Source: Melastoma dodecandrum (lineage: Eukaryota > Streptophyta > Magnoliopsida > Myrtales > Melastomataceae). Taken from it: a stretch of 64,000 bases of DNA. Below are positions 1-10,861 of this stretch, piece by piece (the stretch's first letter is position 1; each line of letters opens with the position of its first letter). The stretch covers positions 5,952,001-6,016,000 of the forward strand of contig JARUPY010000396.1 of the NCBI GenBank assembly GCA_029817715.1, given 5' to 3'. The notes under the pieces were generated by a model, which ran no database searches, was not told the origin of the DNA, and saw only the letters and a program-made list of their open reading frames with translations. A program made the translations under genes and the position numbers.

Positions 1-124
1 TGCAAAAATAAAATAAGTATTCTGAGCTGACTTATCTGGATTGTACATATATATGTACACATGAGGTCTTGGGGACCCTAGAATTCGGTGTCTCACGACT
101 CGAGGAATCTTTCGATTGGCACAG

Positions 125-1686
125 GTCGCTACTGCCGTTGGGATAGTAGCTCTGGTGTACATGATAATTTTCCTCCCTGATTCGGCGATTGATAGTTCTC
201 TATTAACGCCGATCATGTCCCAAGAGAAGTCCACCGATTCTCGGGATGACGAGGGCACAGTCGATTCTGCTAATAAGCACCATAGTTTTAAGAAAGTTCC
301 GTCCTTGAATGACACCATCCTTTTCGTGAAGACCAGGTTGTTTTCGAACTAAGCCCGACAACTGTATGTAACTGTTTCAGCTGACAACCTTGCTGATAAT
401 ATAGCACATTATTGCAGCTGGGTATTCTTGCAATTGTCGATGGTTGCCTTTTTCAGTACGCTCGCCGATGTCGGCATTCACGCTGCAATGCTGGTAAATA
501 ACTACGCATAGCCTCTGCACCATTAGAAATTAGTGGTTTAGCTTCAATCAAGGGGCTTTCTCTCTTTCCTCAGTATTTCCTCAAGGCGCGATTTCACTTC
601 GACAAGGATCAGTTCGCCGACATCATGGTAATAACTGGAATTGCAGGGACTATATCTCAGGTGTGATCAAAACTTCCCCCTTTCTCTGTTCAGACTAGTG
701 CCACCGATCTGCTTCTGCTGATTGCTCCAATACTCATCGCAGTTGATTGTCATGCCTCTTGTGGCTCCCATATTAGGAGAAGCGCGATTGCTTTCAATCG
801 GCCTATTCTTCAACTGCACACATGTACGGATCATCATTCTACCCCTTTTCTTGCAACGGTGAAACTAGTTGGAATGATTCGCGCCTTCATTCGATCACTA
901 TGGTTATTCTTTTCCTTTCTGAATTGCAGATGCTTCTTTACAGCATTGCATGGGCTCCGTGGGTAAGTATCCGTCTTTCTGTTAATGCCGCCTCCTATGG
1001 CAGAAATATAGTTAATGGTTCGAGAATAATATTAGGTCCCTTATGCCGCTGCAATGTTGTCCGTGTTCTTCGTCTTCACGCAACCATGCGTGAGTTCCAA
1101 ACTTCTCTATCTCCTTCAGTCAATAGCAACAAAAGCTTTTGATGCCGTAATCTAAAGCTGTCTGACATCCACAGCTGCGCACCATCGTGTCCAAGCAAGT
1201 AAGCTCCAGCGAGCAGGTAATTCCTTGGCGATGAGCACGTTCATTTCTACGGAATTCTAGTTCTAAATGCATCTGAGTTTGCAGGGAAAAGCTCAGGGGT
1301 GTATGTCGGGTATTAGCTCCTTGGCACACGTTGTTTCTCCGCTCGCATTCTCTCCATTGACAGGTAAAACCGAAGGTTCGATCTTGATGACGTTTATACA
1401 CAAACGCACCCCAACTGAACTTGTTGGTCCTCCGGCCAGCTTTATTCCTTTCCGACAGAGCTCCCTTCTACTTCCCGGGATTCAGCATCATGTGTGCCGG
1501 GATGGTCTCGGTAAGCGCACGCAGAACAAAGAAACCTGCCCGAGGCACGATCCGCGGATCTTGGTCCTCCTTTCTTACCACACGCTCTTTCATTTGCAGA
1601 TGATAGCATTCATACAGAGTCTCATGATGAGGAATGCTCTACGCGTATCTGACCTTAAGGTCGCGAGCTGCCGCATCGAGGTCTGA
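125..1686 (+). CDS. MFS transporter (MEE15/At2g16970-like, TetA/HIAT1 type), 3' part
   Basis: This is the 3' portion of a multi-exon major facilitator superfamily gene; the 5' exons lie outside the window. Exon-sized blocks between GT/AG sites, read in order, give VATAVGIVALVYMIIFLPDS (from 125), MVAFFSTLADVGIHAAML (about 440-492), ARFHFDKDQFADIMVITGIA (about 575-660), VMPLVAPILGEARLLSIGLF (about 742-815), MLLYSIAWAPWV (about 930-963), SVFFVFTQPC, LRTIVSKQVSSSEQ, a GKAQGCMSGISSLAH block (about 1285-1363), ALFLSDRAPFYFPGFSIMCAG (about 1438-1510) and a final exon ending at 1686. The hydrophobic segments and the order match plant MFS proteins annotated as hippocampus-abundant-transcript-like or tetracycline-transporter-like. 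Substrate is unknown for the family. Left end partial; no lesion seen in the visible exons. Splice borders are hand-placed. Confidence 0.8.
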
Positions 1687-1926
1687 TCCGATGAAGATAT
1701 TGAAGTTAAGAAGTAGATTTCAGCTCACAAATTCAAATGTATACCGCAGGAATTTTAAGTCTGTCGTGCATTACCATGGCTTGAGAATGACCGAGGTAGG
1801 ACGTAGAGACTAGCGCGAACGGGTGTGGCACCCGACGGTCCCGCATGTAATGTATTGTTTCGTGGTGAACGGAACCACGAATGTAGCACAGAAGTTATCA
1901 CATCATCCCTCGCAAATCAAAACACC

Positions 1927-3327
1927 ATGATCATTTCTGGTGGTTGTAAGAAAAATGTCATCGCCAAGTATTCAGATGCGGAATCGATTGTTACGTTCTT
2001 GATCACCGCACTACGGAGTTGCCGTTCCATCTTGTCCTGTGAAGCTATCCACGGAAGAGTCATCAAGTCGGTGAGTTACAGGCATGGATTCATCGGCGAT
2101 CAGTTCGTGTCCAAGTATGTCGAACTGGGTCAGCCTGGAGACGCTGAGAAGCTATTCGATGAAATTTCCCACAAGGATGCCCCTTCCTGGAATTCGTTGA
2201 TCTCCTCGTTTTTGGATCGAGGATGCTTCAGGAGGTGCTGGGAAGCATTCAGTAGGATGAAAAGTGAGGCCGATGTCCGGCCAAATGAGGTCACGTTGTT
2301 GTCGGTTAGCTCTTCATGTGCTTACGTGGGTGCTCTCGATGAAGGGAAGCTCGTTCACGGGATGGCTGAGAAAATCGGCGCGTTTGGAGAAGTGAAGGTC
2401 AGCAATTCTCTCATCAACATGTATAGAAAATCTGGGGATTACGAGTCAGCTTGTTGCCTGTTCATTGAGACGGTGGAGAAGAGCTTGGTGACATGGAATC
2501 TGATGATCGCCATTTATGCCGAACAAGGTTTGGCAGCGGAAGGAATGCTTATGTTTGATAGAATGAGGATGGATTGCTTTCGACCAGACGATGGCACAAT
2601 GATGGCTGTTCTTCGAGCTTGCGAGGAGTCCAGTGCCGTCAGCCTCGTAGATGCGACGCTCGCACTGGTGCTTAAGTCCGGGTTCAACGAGCAAATGTCG
2701 ATCTCCACAGCCATTTTGGATCTATTTGCAAAAGCAGGGAGATTGGACGACGCCAAGACTGTTTTTGGCCAAATGATCAATCCCGACAGGGTAGCTTGGA
2801 CTGCTATGCTTTCGGCCTATGCATCACAGGGGCGAGGGTCAGATGCCATTGAGTTATTCAACATCATGGTCAGCAAAGGTATCGAACCGGATCACGTCAC
2901 CTTCACACACCTGCTAAATGCTTGCAGCCACTCTGGGTTCCTAGAACAGGGGAAACTCTACTTCAACAGCATGATCGATTCATATGGGATTGCACCAAGA
3001 GTCGATCACTACTCGTGTATGGTTGATCTTCTCGGCCGATGCGGGCTCGTGCAAGAGGCATACGAGTTGATAAAGGGAAATTCGTTGGAACCGAATTCTG
3101 CCATCTGGGGAGCTCTCCTTGGCGCATGTAAGATTCACAAAGATGTCGTTGTCGGGAAAGAAGCTGCAGAGAGATTGATTTCTATGGACCCTACTGACCC
3201 AAGAAACTATATAATGATTTCGAGCATGTATTCGGAGGCCGGAATGTGCGAAGAGGCCACTAGGGTGAGAACGATGATGAAGGCGAACTGTCCTGTCAGG
3301 CTCCCTGGTTTAAGTTCCGTCCAATGA
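1927..3327 (+). CDS. PLS-class PPR protein, C-terminally truncated (At5g40410-like)
   Basis: Single-exon reading frame of 466 codons from the first in-frame ATG at 1927; the frame is open further upstream (1825) but without another ATG. Pentatricopeptide repeats of the P-L-S type run through the whole protein, with typical blocks such as SWNSLISSFLDRG, SNSLINMYRKSG, DRVAWTAMLSAYASQGRG, DHVTFTHLLNACSHSG and DHYSCMVDLLGRCG. An E motif follows (NSAIWGALLGACKIHKD, PRNYIMISSMYSEAGM). The protein stops right where an E+ motif should begin (PGLSSVQ-stop). The closest family I recall, At5g40410, continues into E+ and a DYW deaminase domain; neither is present here or in the 128 bases before the next gene. 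PPR proteins of this class bind organellar RNA in a sequence-specific way, usually for C-to-U editing. Targeting peptide not obvious. Function without DYW is uncertain. Confidence 0.85.
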   Translation: MIISGGCKKNVIAKYSDAESIVTFLITALRSCRSILSCEAIHGRVIKSVSYRHGFIGDQFVSKYVELGQPGDAEKLFDEISHKDAPSWNSLISSFLDRGCFRRCWEAFSRMKSEADVRPNEVTLLSVSSSCAYVGALDEGKLVHGMAEKIGAFGEVKVSNSLINMYRKSGDYESACCLFIETVEKSLVTWNLMIAIYAEQGLAAEGMLMFDRMRMDCFRPDDGTMMAVLRACEESSAVSLVDATLALVLKSGFNEQMSISTAILDLFAKAGRLDDAKTVFGQMINPDRVAWTAMLSAYASQGRGSDAIELFNIMVSKGIEPDHVTFTHLLNACSHSGFLEQGKLYFNSMIDSYGIAPRVDHYSCMVDLLGRCGLVQEAYELIKGNSLEPNSAIWGALLGACKIHKDVVVGKEAAERLISMDPTDPRNYIMISSMYSEAGMCEEATRVRTMMKANCPVRLPGLSSVQ

Positions 3328-3454
3328 GTCAACTGTAGATGTGTGTTGGCCATCCAAATCTGTCAGTATCTCAATGATCGGCAGAAAATTGTTCATACGA
3401 AAATAGCATGTTCACGACAAAATACTTGCAGGCTTTGAGCATGCAGACACCGCT

Positions 3455-5240
3455 CTACTCAACACTCTTCTCCCCTACTGCATCTTTGCCTTCCTCAGAG
3501 CCGAGTAAGTCAGGATAGTTCCGATGGTTGAGGGAATGCAGCCAGAGAGCAACCACTCCTTCCTTCTGCTCTGTTGCAGCAATATGAGCATGTATGTACT
3601 TCATCTTGAACTCCTCGGCCTCTTTTTCGTAGGCTTTCATAGAAAGCTCTTCGTGGCTGTCTCTCCATTTCTTGTTGTATGATGTAAAGAAGCACTCGTC
3701 TAAGTATAGCCCAACCTCTGGCGCGGTAGGTACATTCACACGTACATCCCTGAAAGAAAGTTTTGGACAAAACCATCACAAAAGCAACACAGATTCATTC
3801 ATCTACAGTTGAAACACCATAGAAAGAAGCTTACGTTTGCAATGCTTTCGATATCAACAATTCAGGTGCACAATTTCTCATGATTGCTATGGCGAGTCCA
3901 ATCAACTTCCTAATCTGATGAAGCATGAAGCTCTGACCGACAACCTCGCACTTCACGAAACCAATTCCACCAACAGTCACCACAGTATTGGCTTCAAAGG
4001 AAATGATAAAGCGTTTCGCAGATGGGTCCTCCGCTTTGATTCTCGTGGTGAAATTGTGAAAATTGTGGGTTCCAACGTAGTGCCGGAGTATTCTATTAAA
4101 CCTCTCTTTCTCCTTCTCACCATAGCAAAAACCGGAACCCTTTGTGCCATTCTCTTCCGGGTTTTCTCCGCAACCCTCAACAAAGCCCGCCATTTCGTTC
4201 GATGTGCCTGTTCTCACGCCAAGATTGCTGTTATTGTTCACCTTTTCCCTTGACTCAACGACCAAATCATTTATCTCCACACCATTTGATTTTTCAACTT
4301 TTTCACCACTTGCAGTCGAATTTCCTTCTCCTACATCATCGACCACAATTTCTGATCTCTCTTGCTCGCTCTTGATCTCACCGCAATCATCTTTCCTGAA
4401 TTCCCCACCTACATCAGTACCACTACATTCCCCCCGAACACTATCTTCCACAACATCAGCTGCACACCTCGTGTTCGAGGAAACACCCAAGCCATCCTTG
4501 TCCTCAGCCTCACCCTCGCCCAATTCCAAATCCCCTCTAAGCTGATAACTCCTCTTACCCATCAACCCAGCAACCTTCCTCCCTCTTTCGCTACACTCCA
4601 CACACTTCACCAACTCCTCATCTCCTTCCTTCCTACTCGCAGACACACTCTCCCTATCCCGGTGACACCTCTCGTCAAGTGCGAACACAGGCACCAGATA
4701 GACATACCTCCTCCTATCACAAAACTTCTTGGCACTAAACGATGCCGTCACCCTCTTAAGCCCAAAAACCCTGATCTGCTGCGACAGGTTCTCATTGAGC
4801 CGCTCGACCAGCCCGGGCGGATCGATGTAAAACTTACCCGATACAACCTGCCCCACGGCCGAGACTCCCTTATCGGTTCGAGCCGATCGGGCCCAGTCCC
4901 ACCGCTTGGGCATTCCCCGCTCAGCCTCGGGCACGGCTCCCGAATGGTACAGGGCTTCCTCGAAATCGCCCTCAATGGTCTTCGCCCCGGGGTTCTTCTG
5001 CATCCCCTGGTAGCCCACGCCACAGTACGCGAAGAAGATGGCGATCTTCCGGCGCTTGTACCGGGGAGGCCTGGGGACCGTTAGGGCAGCGGCGTCAGTT
5101 GAAGCTTCGTCATCGGAGGTGGCGCTGGTGGAGGACATCTTGGCTTTCTTGGCAAGTGGTTGGCCGGTGTAGGGCTCGGGGTCGGGCTCAGGTCGTGGCG
5201 GCGGGTTTTCGGAGGAGGGAGGGATTACGAGGTTGTCCAT
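3455..5240 (-). CDS. tRNA pseudouridine synthase, TruA/PUS1 family
   Basis: Two exons on the minus strand: 5240-3835 and 3749-3455, joined as ...ISKALQ-T-DVRVNVPTAPEV, giving 566 residues. The enzyme isomerises uridine to pseudouridine in tRNA (PUS1-type targets in the family). Visible signature: IAIFFAYCGVGYQGMQKNPG near residue 67 and the catalytic loop ARSARTDKGVSA with Asp at about residue 123. FCDRRRYVYLVPVFAL, HNFHNFTTR and FMLHQIRKLIGLA follow in the usual order. Between the YVYLVP block and HNFHNFTTR lies an acidic, low-complexity insert of roughly 190 residues. The start at 5240 (MDNLVIPP) was chosen because the open frame further upstream to 5402 has no ATG and runs through an A-rich tract. 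The N-terminus carries a Pro-rich stretch and a basic KKAK / RYKRRK patch that could act in nuclear import. Converges on the PPR gene to its left. Confidence 0.92.
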
Positions 5241-5452
5241 TGCCGTGTTAGGGTTTTTGATCGTCGAAGGAACTGAACTGCAAAGGACGTTTTTTTTTTT
5301 TTTTTTTTGGTAAAAGAGTAAAGGACGTTTTACATCCGGATCAAACGACACCGTATCCTTCCCTACGTTTTTCGTAATGAATTTATTATTATTGGTCTCC
5401 AATTATCATTAGAATAGATTAATTACTAAGTACTAATACAATCACATTTTCT

Positions 5453-7639
5453 CTATGAAAATGCCTCGCAAGCGGTTTGATCCGCTTCATCATCGGAACT
5501 GAAAGCATCAGAGGCTGTCGGGTCGATATCCGGCCTATAACCTTCGTCCTTCAGTAGTCGACTCAGTATCCTTAATTCCGACCGGATCTCATCGATCTCT
5601 GGGTGCATCTGGTCACCGACAACAAACACATGGACCCCATCCTTGAGCTCGATCCAGCTACAACCAGGCTCCTTGCTCACCCCTCTCGACTTCATGAGGC
5701 ACCTCACACGTTGCACGTCGTCCCATTGGCCCAAAGACGTGTATATGCTGGATAGCATCACGAAGGCGGACGACTCGACTGTGCCCAACTCCATCAGCCT
5801 CTCCCCAGCACAAGCACCAAGTTTGAAATTGCGGTGGTTTCGGCATGCACCCAGTAATATCCGCCAGAGGCACAGGCCATGATCAACTTGTGCCGATTCG
5901 ATGAAGTCTTTAGCTTCCTGCAGCCTCCCAGCACGGCTCAGGAGATCGACCATGCACGCGTAGTGCTCTACCCCTGGTGTCATCCCAAAATCTTCGGACA
6001 TTGCTTTGAAGTAGCCCCACCCTAGGTCGACCGATCCAATGTGGCTGCAAGCAGAGAGGACATTAACAAATGTGACAGAGTCCGGTTCGATGCCTTCCGT
6101 GAGCATTTCCTCGAACAGATCCAGGGCCTTGTGCCCGAGCCCATTATGAGAATGTCCAGATATCATGGCGTTCCAAGATAATACATCTCGGATGGACATT
6201 CGTCTGAATACGAAAATGCCATCTTCAAGAGAACCGCACTTCGCATACATTGTTGCAAGGGCACTCCCAACAGGTATCTCGAGACCAATCCCGTATTTGA
6301 CGATGCGGGCATGAATTTGCTTCCCTGGCTCGACAGCAGCCACGCTCGAACATGCCTTGAGGATGCTCGCCATGGTTAGCTCGTTCGGAAGAATGCCTTC
6401 ACTCTGCATCCTACAATACAGCAACATTGCATTCTCGTTTTCACCATTTTGCACGTACCCACTGATCATCGAAGTCCAAAGAACAACATCCACCTTTTTC
6501 TCTTGCAAGTGGTCGAAAATCTTCCTCGCATCACTGATGTTTCCAGATTTTGCATACATATCAAGCAGCGCTGTCATTACGAATATTTGGGGTACAAACC
6601 CCAATTTCAATGCATGACAGTGGAGCTGCCTGCCTTCGCCGATAGCACTGAGATCGCTACAAGCATTGATTACTCCGACAAAAGTATATTCGCTAGGAAA
6701 CATCCCATTAGAATGCATGGTAGAAAACAACTTCAGAGCCTCCTGAGATGCGCCACTCTGTGCAAATCCCGTGACCATCGCTGACCAGGTAATAGAATTC
6801 TTCTCATTTGAGAACTCAAAGGCACGAACTGCGTCCCCCAAGCCACCACACTTTACGTACATTGTCACCAATGCATTACCAACAGGAACAAAACAGAGTA
6901 ACCCATTCTTAATTGCAAGACCGTGAATCTGCCGCCCGGAGAGCCCGAACTTCTTGTCGGCAAGTGCACTGAGAACAGAGGTGAGCACAAATTCATTCAA
7001 GACTTCGCCGTCCTGGCACATAAAACTGAACAATCCCAATGCATCTGCTGCCAAACCGTGTGCCGCGTATACTGAAAGCATGGTTGCCCAAGAGACAGAG
7101 TTCCGGGTAGGCATTCTGTCGAACAACTTGCGAGCGTCCTCCAGCCGTCCCACTTTCCCATACATATTCACCATAGAACTCCCCACAAACACGTCCCCAA
7201 GACACGCAATCTTCACAACCAACGCATGAGCCTGTGAGCCCAACGAGGCATCCCCAGCACTCGACATGCCCGTGAAGACGCCGGCAAACGTGTGAGGATT
7301 CGGCAGGAAATTCTCCGACCTCATCCTCCGAAAGATCCGCATGACAGCACGAGCCTCATCGGCTCCGACCCCATTCCTCGAGTACCCATTGATAAGGCAG
7401 TTCCACGAGACGACGTCCCTATGGTGAATTCCATCGAACACGCGCTCGGCGAGCTCGAGATGGTCACACTTGGTATAGAGGTTGACGACCGCATTGGCGA
7501 GGACCGTGGATGCAGAGAAGGACCCATCCCGGAGGGTCTTGGCATGGAGAGCACTGCCACGGCGGAGGTCCTTCCACACTGCGAGATCCTGTAGGGTTCT
7601 GAAGAGGGTCAGGTGCTGTTGAGGGAGATGGAGTTTCAT
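5453..7639 (-). CDS. PPR protein, E+ class, At2g33680-like
   Basis: Intronless 728-residue PLS-class PPR protein; ATG at 7639. About 15 repeat units are visible, e.g. DVVSWNCLINGYSRNG, VGSSMVNMYGKVGRLEDARK, NSITWSAMVTGFAQSG, MTALLDMYAKSGNISDARK and MISGYVQNGENENAMLLY. The C-terminus has E and E+ motifs (CLWRILLGACRNHRN, SKEPGCSWIELKDGVHVFVV, GDQMHPEIDEI). It has no DYW domain and ends in an acidic tail. Length and domain order match the Arabidopsis protein At2g33680 (PCMP-E type) as I remember it. Expected role: organellar RNA binding, probably recruiting a DYW deaminase in trans; target unknown. Its start codon lies only about 180 bp from the 3' end of the ECH2 gene on the same strand, so its promoter must be short or overlap the ECH2 terminator. 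Confidence 0.93.
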   Translation of the reverse strand: MKLHLPQQHLTLFRTLQDLAVWKDLRRGSALHAKTLRDGSFSASTVLANAVVNLYTKCDHLELAERVFDGIHHRDVVSWNCLINGYSRNGVGADEARAVMRIFRRMRSENFLPNPHTFAGVFTGMSSAGDASLGSQAHALVVKIACLGDVFVGSSMVNMYGKVGRLEDARKLFDRMPTRNSVSWATMLSVYAAHGLAADALGLFSFMCQDGEVLNEFVLTSVLSALADKKFGLSGRQIHGLAIKNGLLCFVPVGNALVTMYVKCGGLGDAVRAFEFSNEKNSITWSAMVTGFAQSGASQEALKLFSTMHSNGMFPSEYTFVGVINACSDLSAIGEGRQLHCHALKLGFVPQIFVMTALLDMYAKSGNISDARKIFDHLQEKKVDVVLWTSMISGYVQNGENENAMLLYCRMQSEGILPNELTMASILKACSSVAAVEPGKQIHARIVKYGIGLEIPVGSALATMYAKCGSLEDGIFVFRRMSIRDVLSWNAMISGHSHNGLGHKALDLFEEMLTEGIEPDSVTFVNVLSACSHIGSVDLGWGYFKAMSEDFGMTPGVEHYACMVDLLSRAGRLQEAKDFIESAQVDHGLCLWRILLGACRNHRNFKLGACAGERLMELGTVESSAFVMLSSIYTSLGQWDDVQRVRCLMKSRGVSKEPGCSWIELKDGVHVFVVGDQMHPEIDEIRSELRILSRLLKDEGYRPDIDPTASDAFSSDDEADQTACEAFS

Positions 7640-7815
7640 CAATGGCGGCGGAAGGATTCATCGAATCATTATTTTGAATTTAACGGGAAGGAGGGGAAGC
7701 ACAAACTAACGTCTTATTCCATCATTAAGAAAATGGCGGTATTTATTTGACTTTTGTCTAACTTCCCAACACAAATGTTTTTATACTCTCCCAAATTATT
7801 CTGCAAAAGCATAAA

Positions 7816-10800
7816 TCACAGCGACGAAGAAGACAAGCGATGCAGGTCGACGTATCCGAGGAGCACCGCACGGTTCCGTTCTTTGACCTTTGTCTGGTAA
7901 ATTACCCTGTGGATGGTACCAGAGAAGTCGACGCCATGAGAAAAGACAGTACTAAGCAAGAACAATATATGCTAAGAAGACAAGTTCAATAATGACCTTA
8001 GTCCTTGAAGCCACATTTCGGTGATGAGAGTCTCGCCCGGGTACACATGCAGGAGGAAGCGACCGGATATGCACTTCACAATGTCGGGATCGCCTTTGCA
8101 GATGCGTTTGACCACCGCCCTGATGGCATGACCCAGAGTGCAGAGGCCATGCAGTATAGGCAGAGAAAACCTTCGAGGTTTATTAGAGATATGTCAGGGA
8201 TAACTAGCTCGATGGACAAAAGAAGCAGGCTAGATGATAGGATTCCTAGCCGAGCAACAAATGAAACTCATAGCTAGACAGCATGTATTGAGGAACTAAC
8301 CCGGCAACTTTCGCGATCATTGGGTCTGAATGGAGAGGATTGTAGTCTCCAGAGAGCCTGTACAACAGAGCCTACATATACAGCAAGAAATAATCATCTG
8401 ACGCAAATTTCTCAGAGGATGCAACAACGGACATATGAAATTACTACCTACAGATAAGAAACGGGACATGCATAAAATTGCAGTGAGAGTGGAATGTTAT
8501 GCTTAATAAAGACATCACAGATAAAGTGTTTTGTAGCTCGCCGAAGCTGTAACTCCCGAGAACTATGATAACATGCCCTTAAAATGGGTTATATATTGCG
8601 TACTCATGTTCTCAGTTAGCCAGAGTCTTAAATTGTATTTCGAATGACTCGCATGAAACGAATAAGAGGAGTCCCCAGAAACTCCAAGTCACCCATAACA
8701 AGCAAAGAAGAAGAAGCCCAAGAAAAATGTCGAAGGCAGGACCCAACATCGACTTTCACCAGAAACTGCACCGGGTGAATGACTCGGAAATGCCATCGCA
8801 GTGGAAAATCAAAGTTCTTATGGAGAATCAAAGTTACATGCCTGAGATGGTTGTGTACGATCCTCAAAAGTTGAGAATGGCGGCTCCCTAGGGATTGTCA
8901 CATTTGAGACTTGATTAGCAGGATAATTAGCATAAGAATACGGCTTTGATGTTTTTGAGAAACCGCCAGCTCCTCTTAGAAAAGTTGTCGACCTGGTAAC
9001 ATTTACATGCGGAAACTTGTAAACAATCTTGCGATAAATAGAACTTTCTAAACCCAAACCGATGCAACTGATTCAGCTCTCTATCACCCCAAATTCGGAT
9101 ATCCCTTCAGTTTTATAAAAACTTCTCAAAGGACGTAGAACATCATTTTTTCCTTTCTCTTTGACGAAGAGTCTATTCTGACTACTGACTAACAATGAAC
9201 GAAGGAATAGGCAACCAAAAGCAATGTTACGTTTGGAGAACAAGAAAAAACCTATTGGATAGCGTAGATGAGCCAGAACACTCAATTGCATACATTTGGT
9301 ATCACTTTTCACATTCACAAGATTAATGTTACACACAAAGTAAAACAAATCCCACCTATTCATACAGAGTAATTCGCCCGATGCTTGATCAAAGCTTTTT
9401 TTTTCTACTTCCACAATAGCAGCCTTTCCTGTCAAGAAGCAAAGCGGTAATCTATTCACTAAGATACGAGTATTGAGCTGCATAGATATCATCAATAGAA
9501 CAACGTTGGTTTTCCCATTTTGGGAGGTTATGCACTTTCTCTACAATTCATTCTAACATCCATGCGGAAAACCAGTTAACCCCCCCAACCCAAGAAAAAA
9601 GTCATGGGACATTCTTAAGTAACAATTATGACACGACTCACTTAGGAGCCTCAACAAAAACAGATACTACAGAAAGTTGCGTCTTAGCTAGCAACATATA
9701 TTCATATTGATTGAAACACGTGAACTAGGGCCTTTCAACATCTAAAGGCTTCGAGTAACAAGACAAACCTTTATCATGCAGTCCAGCAAGGGTCACCTCA
9801 TGCCTTATCTGCAACAGAAGAACACTATCATCAGCGTCTGATCTCCAAAAGCAGATGCATTGAGAAGAAATATAAAAGAAGATACTCCTTCGAAACTCTT
9901 ACGGAAGCACTGGCAGGCAACGGCTTGTAAAGTTCTATATATTGTTGTCCATGCAACAGAAGACGTTCATCGAACCTGTTAGAGAGGAGACTAAAACGAT
10001 AAGTTCCCTATAGGAAAATACACTATGCAGATCAATAGTACTCGCAGTGGGTACTCACTCCAATCCAGGACACTTTATTCCATCTGGTACAGAACTATAA
10101 CAAAAGGTAGCAGCAAATGTAGGGAATACCTGCATAAGAGGAACAACGGTAAGAAAACCTTATACAATAAAAAATTATCATATACAAGTTAGTCACCGCC
10201 ATGAGCTTGATTGTGATAGTTCTTACAAGTCAATAGAAAAATTATTTTTCTAAGAGAGTGATTGTTGTTTGAACAAAATCTCTCACTATCTTAGTTTCTA
10301 AGTTCAGGCATCTTCTCCAGTACAATGAAACATATACCCGGGTCAAAACCCAGGAGATAACTTGAATCCAAGCCTCCGACAAACATTAGTTAATCCTTCT
10401 CGAACTTTTCAGGATGCACTGTAACTTGAATGAAATCTCCACAGGCAATAAAAAGTAAGCAGATTTTAAAAATCCAACATATATAACCTGTAAATGTTGT
10501 TGGCCATCTCGATGGAAAACAAACTTGAGCTCATCAGGATCCACGGCATCATTCCCACACGCTCCAATCCCCAACGCATACAGAGCAACGTCTCTGATCA
10601 ACAGACAAACAACTCAACGAAAAACAGCACGTAACACGAATTAGACAACAGAAATGGGAATCTAAAAAAACGCACCTCTCAGTGTATGTCCAAGTACTCT
10701 GCCGTGAGCAGTCAAACAATCGTCAGCACACAAAAACCCAAAAAACAAAAGGAAAAAAAAAAACAGCGGAGGCGGCAGCAGCAAGTAGGGGCCAAAATGA

Positions 10801-10861
10801 AAACCTCAGGATATTTGTGAGAGAGAGCGAGCTGAGGATCGATCACCGAACTACCTCCCAT
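7816..10861 (-). CDS. ECH2: peroxisomal enoyl-CoA hydratase 2 (MaoC-like hotdog)
   Basis: Eleven exons assembled by hand: 10861-10805, 10698-10676 (23-nt microexon), 10593-10488, 10129-10059, 9975-9903, 9808-9769, 9428-9356, 8992-8842, 8371-8301, 8170-7997, 7906-7816. Together they give 309 codons, the length I recall for Arabidopsis ECH2 (At1g76150). The enzyme hydrates 2-trans-enoyl-CoA to 3R-hydroxyacyl-CoA, used in peroxisomal degradation of fatty acids with cis double bonds at even positions. Visible blocks: DVALYALGIGACGNDAVDPD, KFVFHRDGQQHLQVFPTFA, LLLHGQQYIELYKPLP, STTFLRGAGGFSK, the hotdog catalytic segment GDYNPLHSDP, ILHGLCTLGHAIRAVVK, FLLHVYPGETLITEMWL. It ends in SSL, a type 1 peroxisomal targeting signal. 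The intron after exon 8 (donor at 8841-8840) uses GC instead of GT. Confidence 0.95.

Noticed and set aside
4144..5084. Long plus-strand frames opposite the PUS1 gene
   Set aside because: They are antisense shadows of the acidic PUS1 exon; composition is Pro/Ser/Leu-rich without any domain.
5240..5402. PUS1 N-terminal extension to 5402
   Set aside because: The extension has no ATG at its start and runs through a poly-A-coded lysine tract; the ATG at 5240 is the first proper start.
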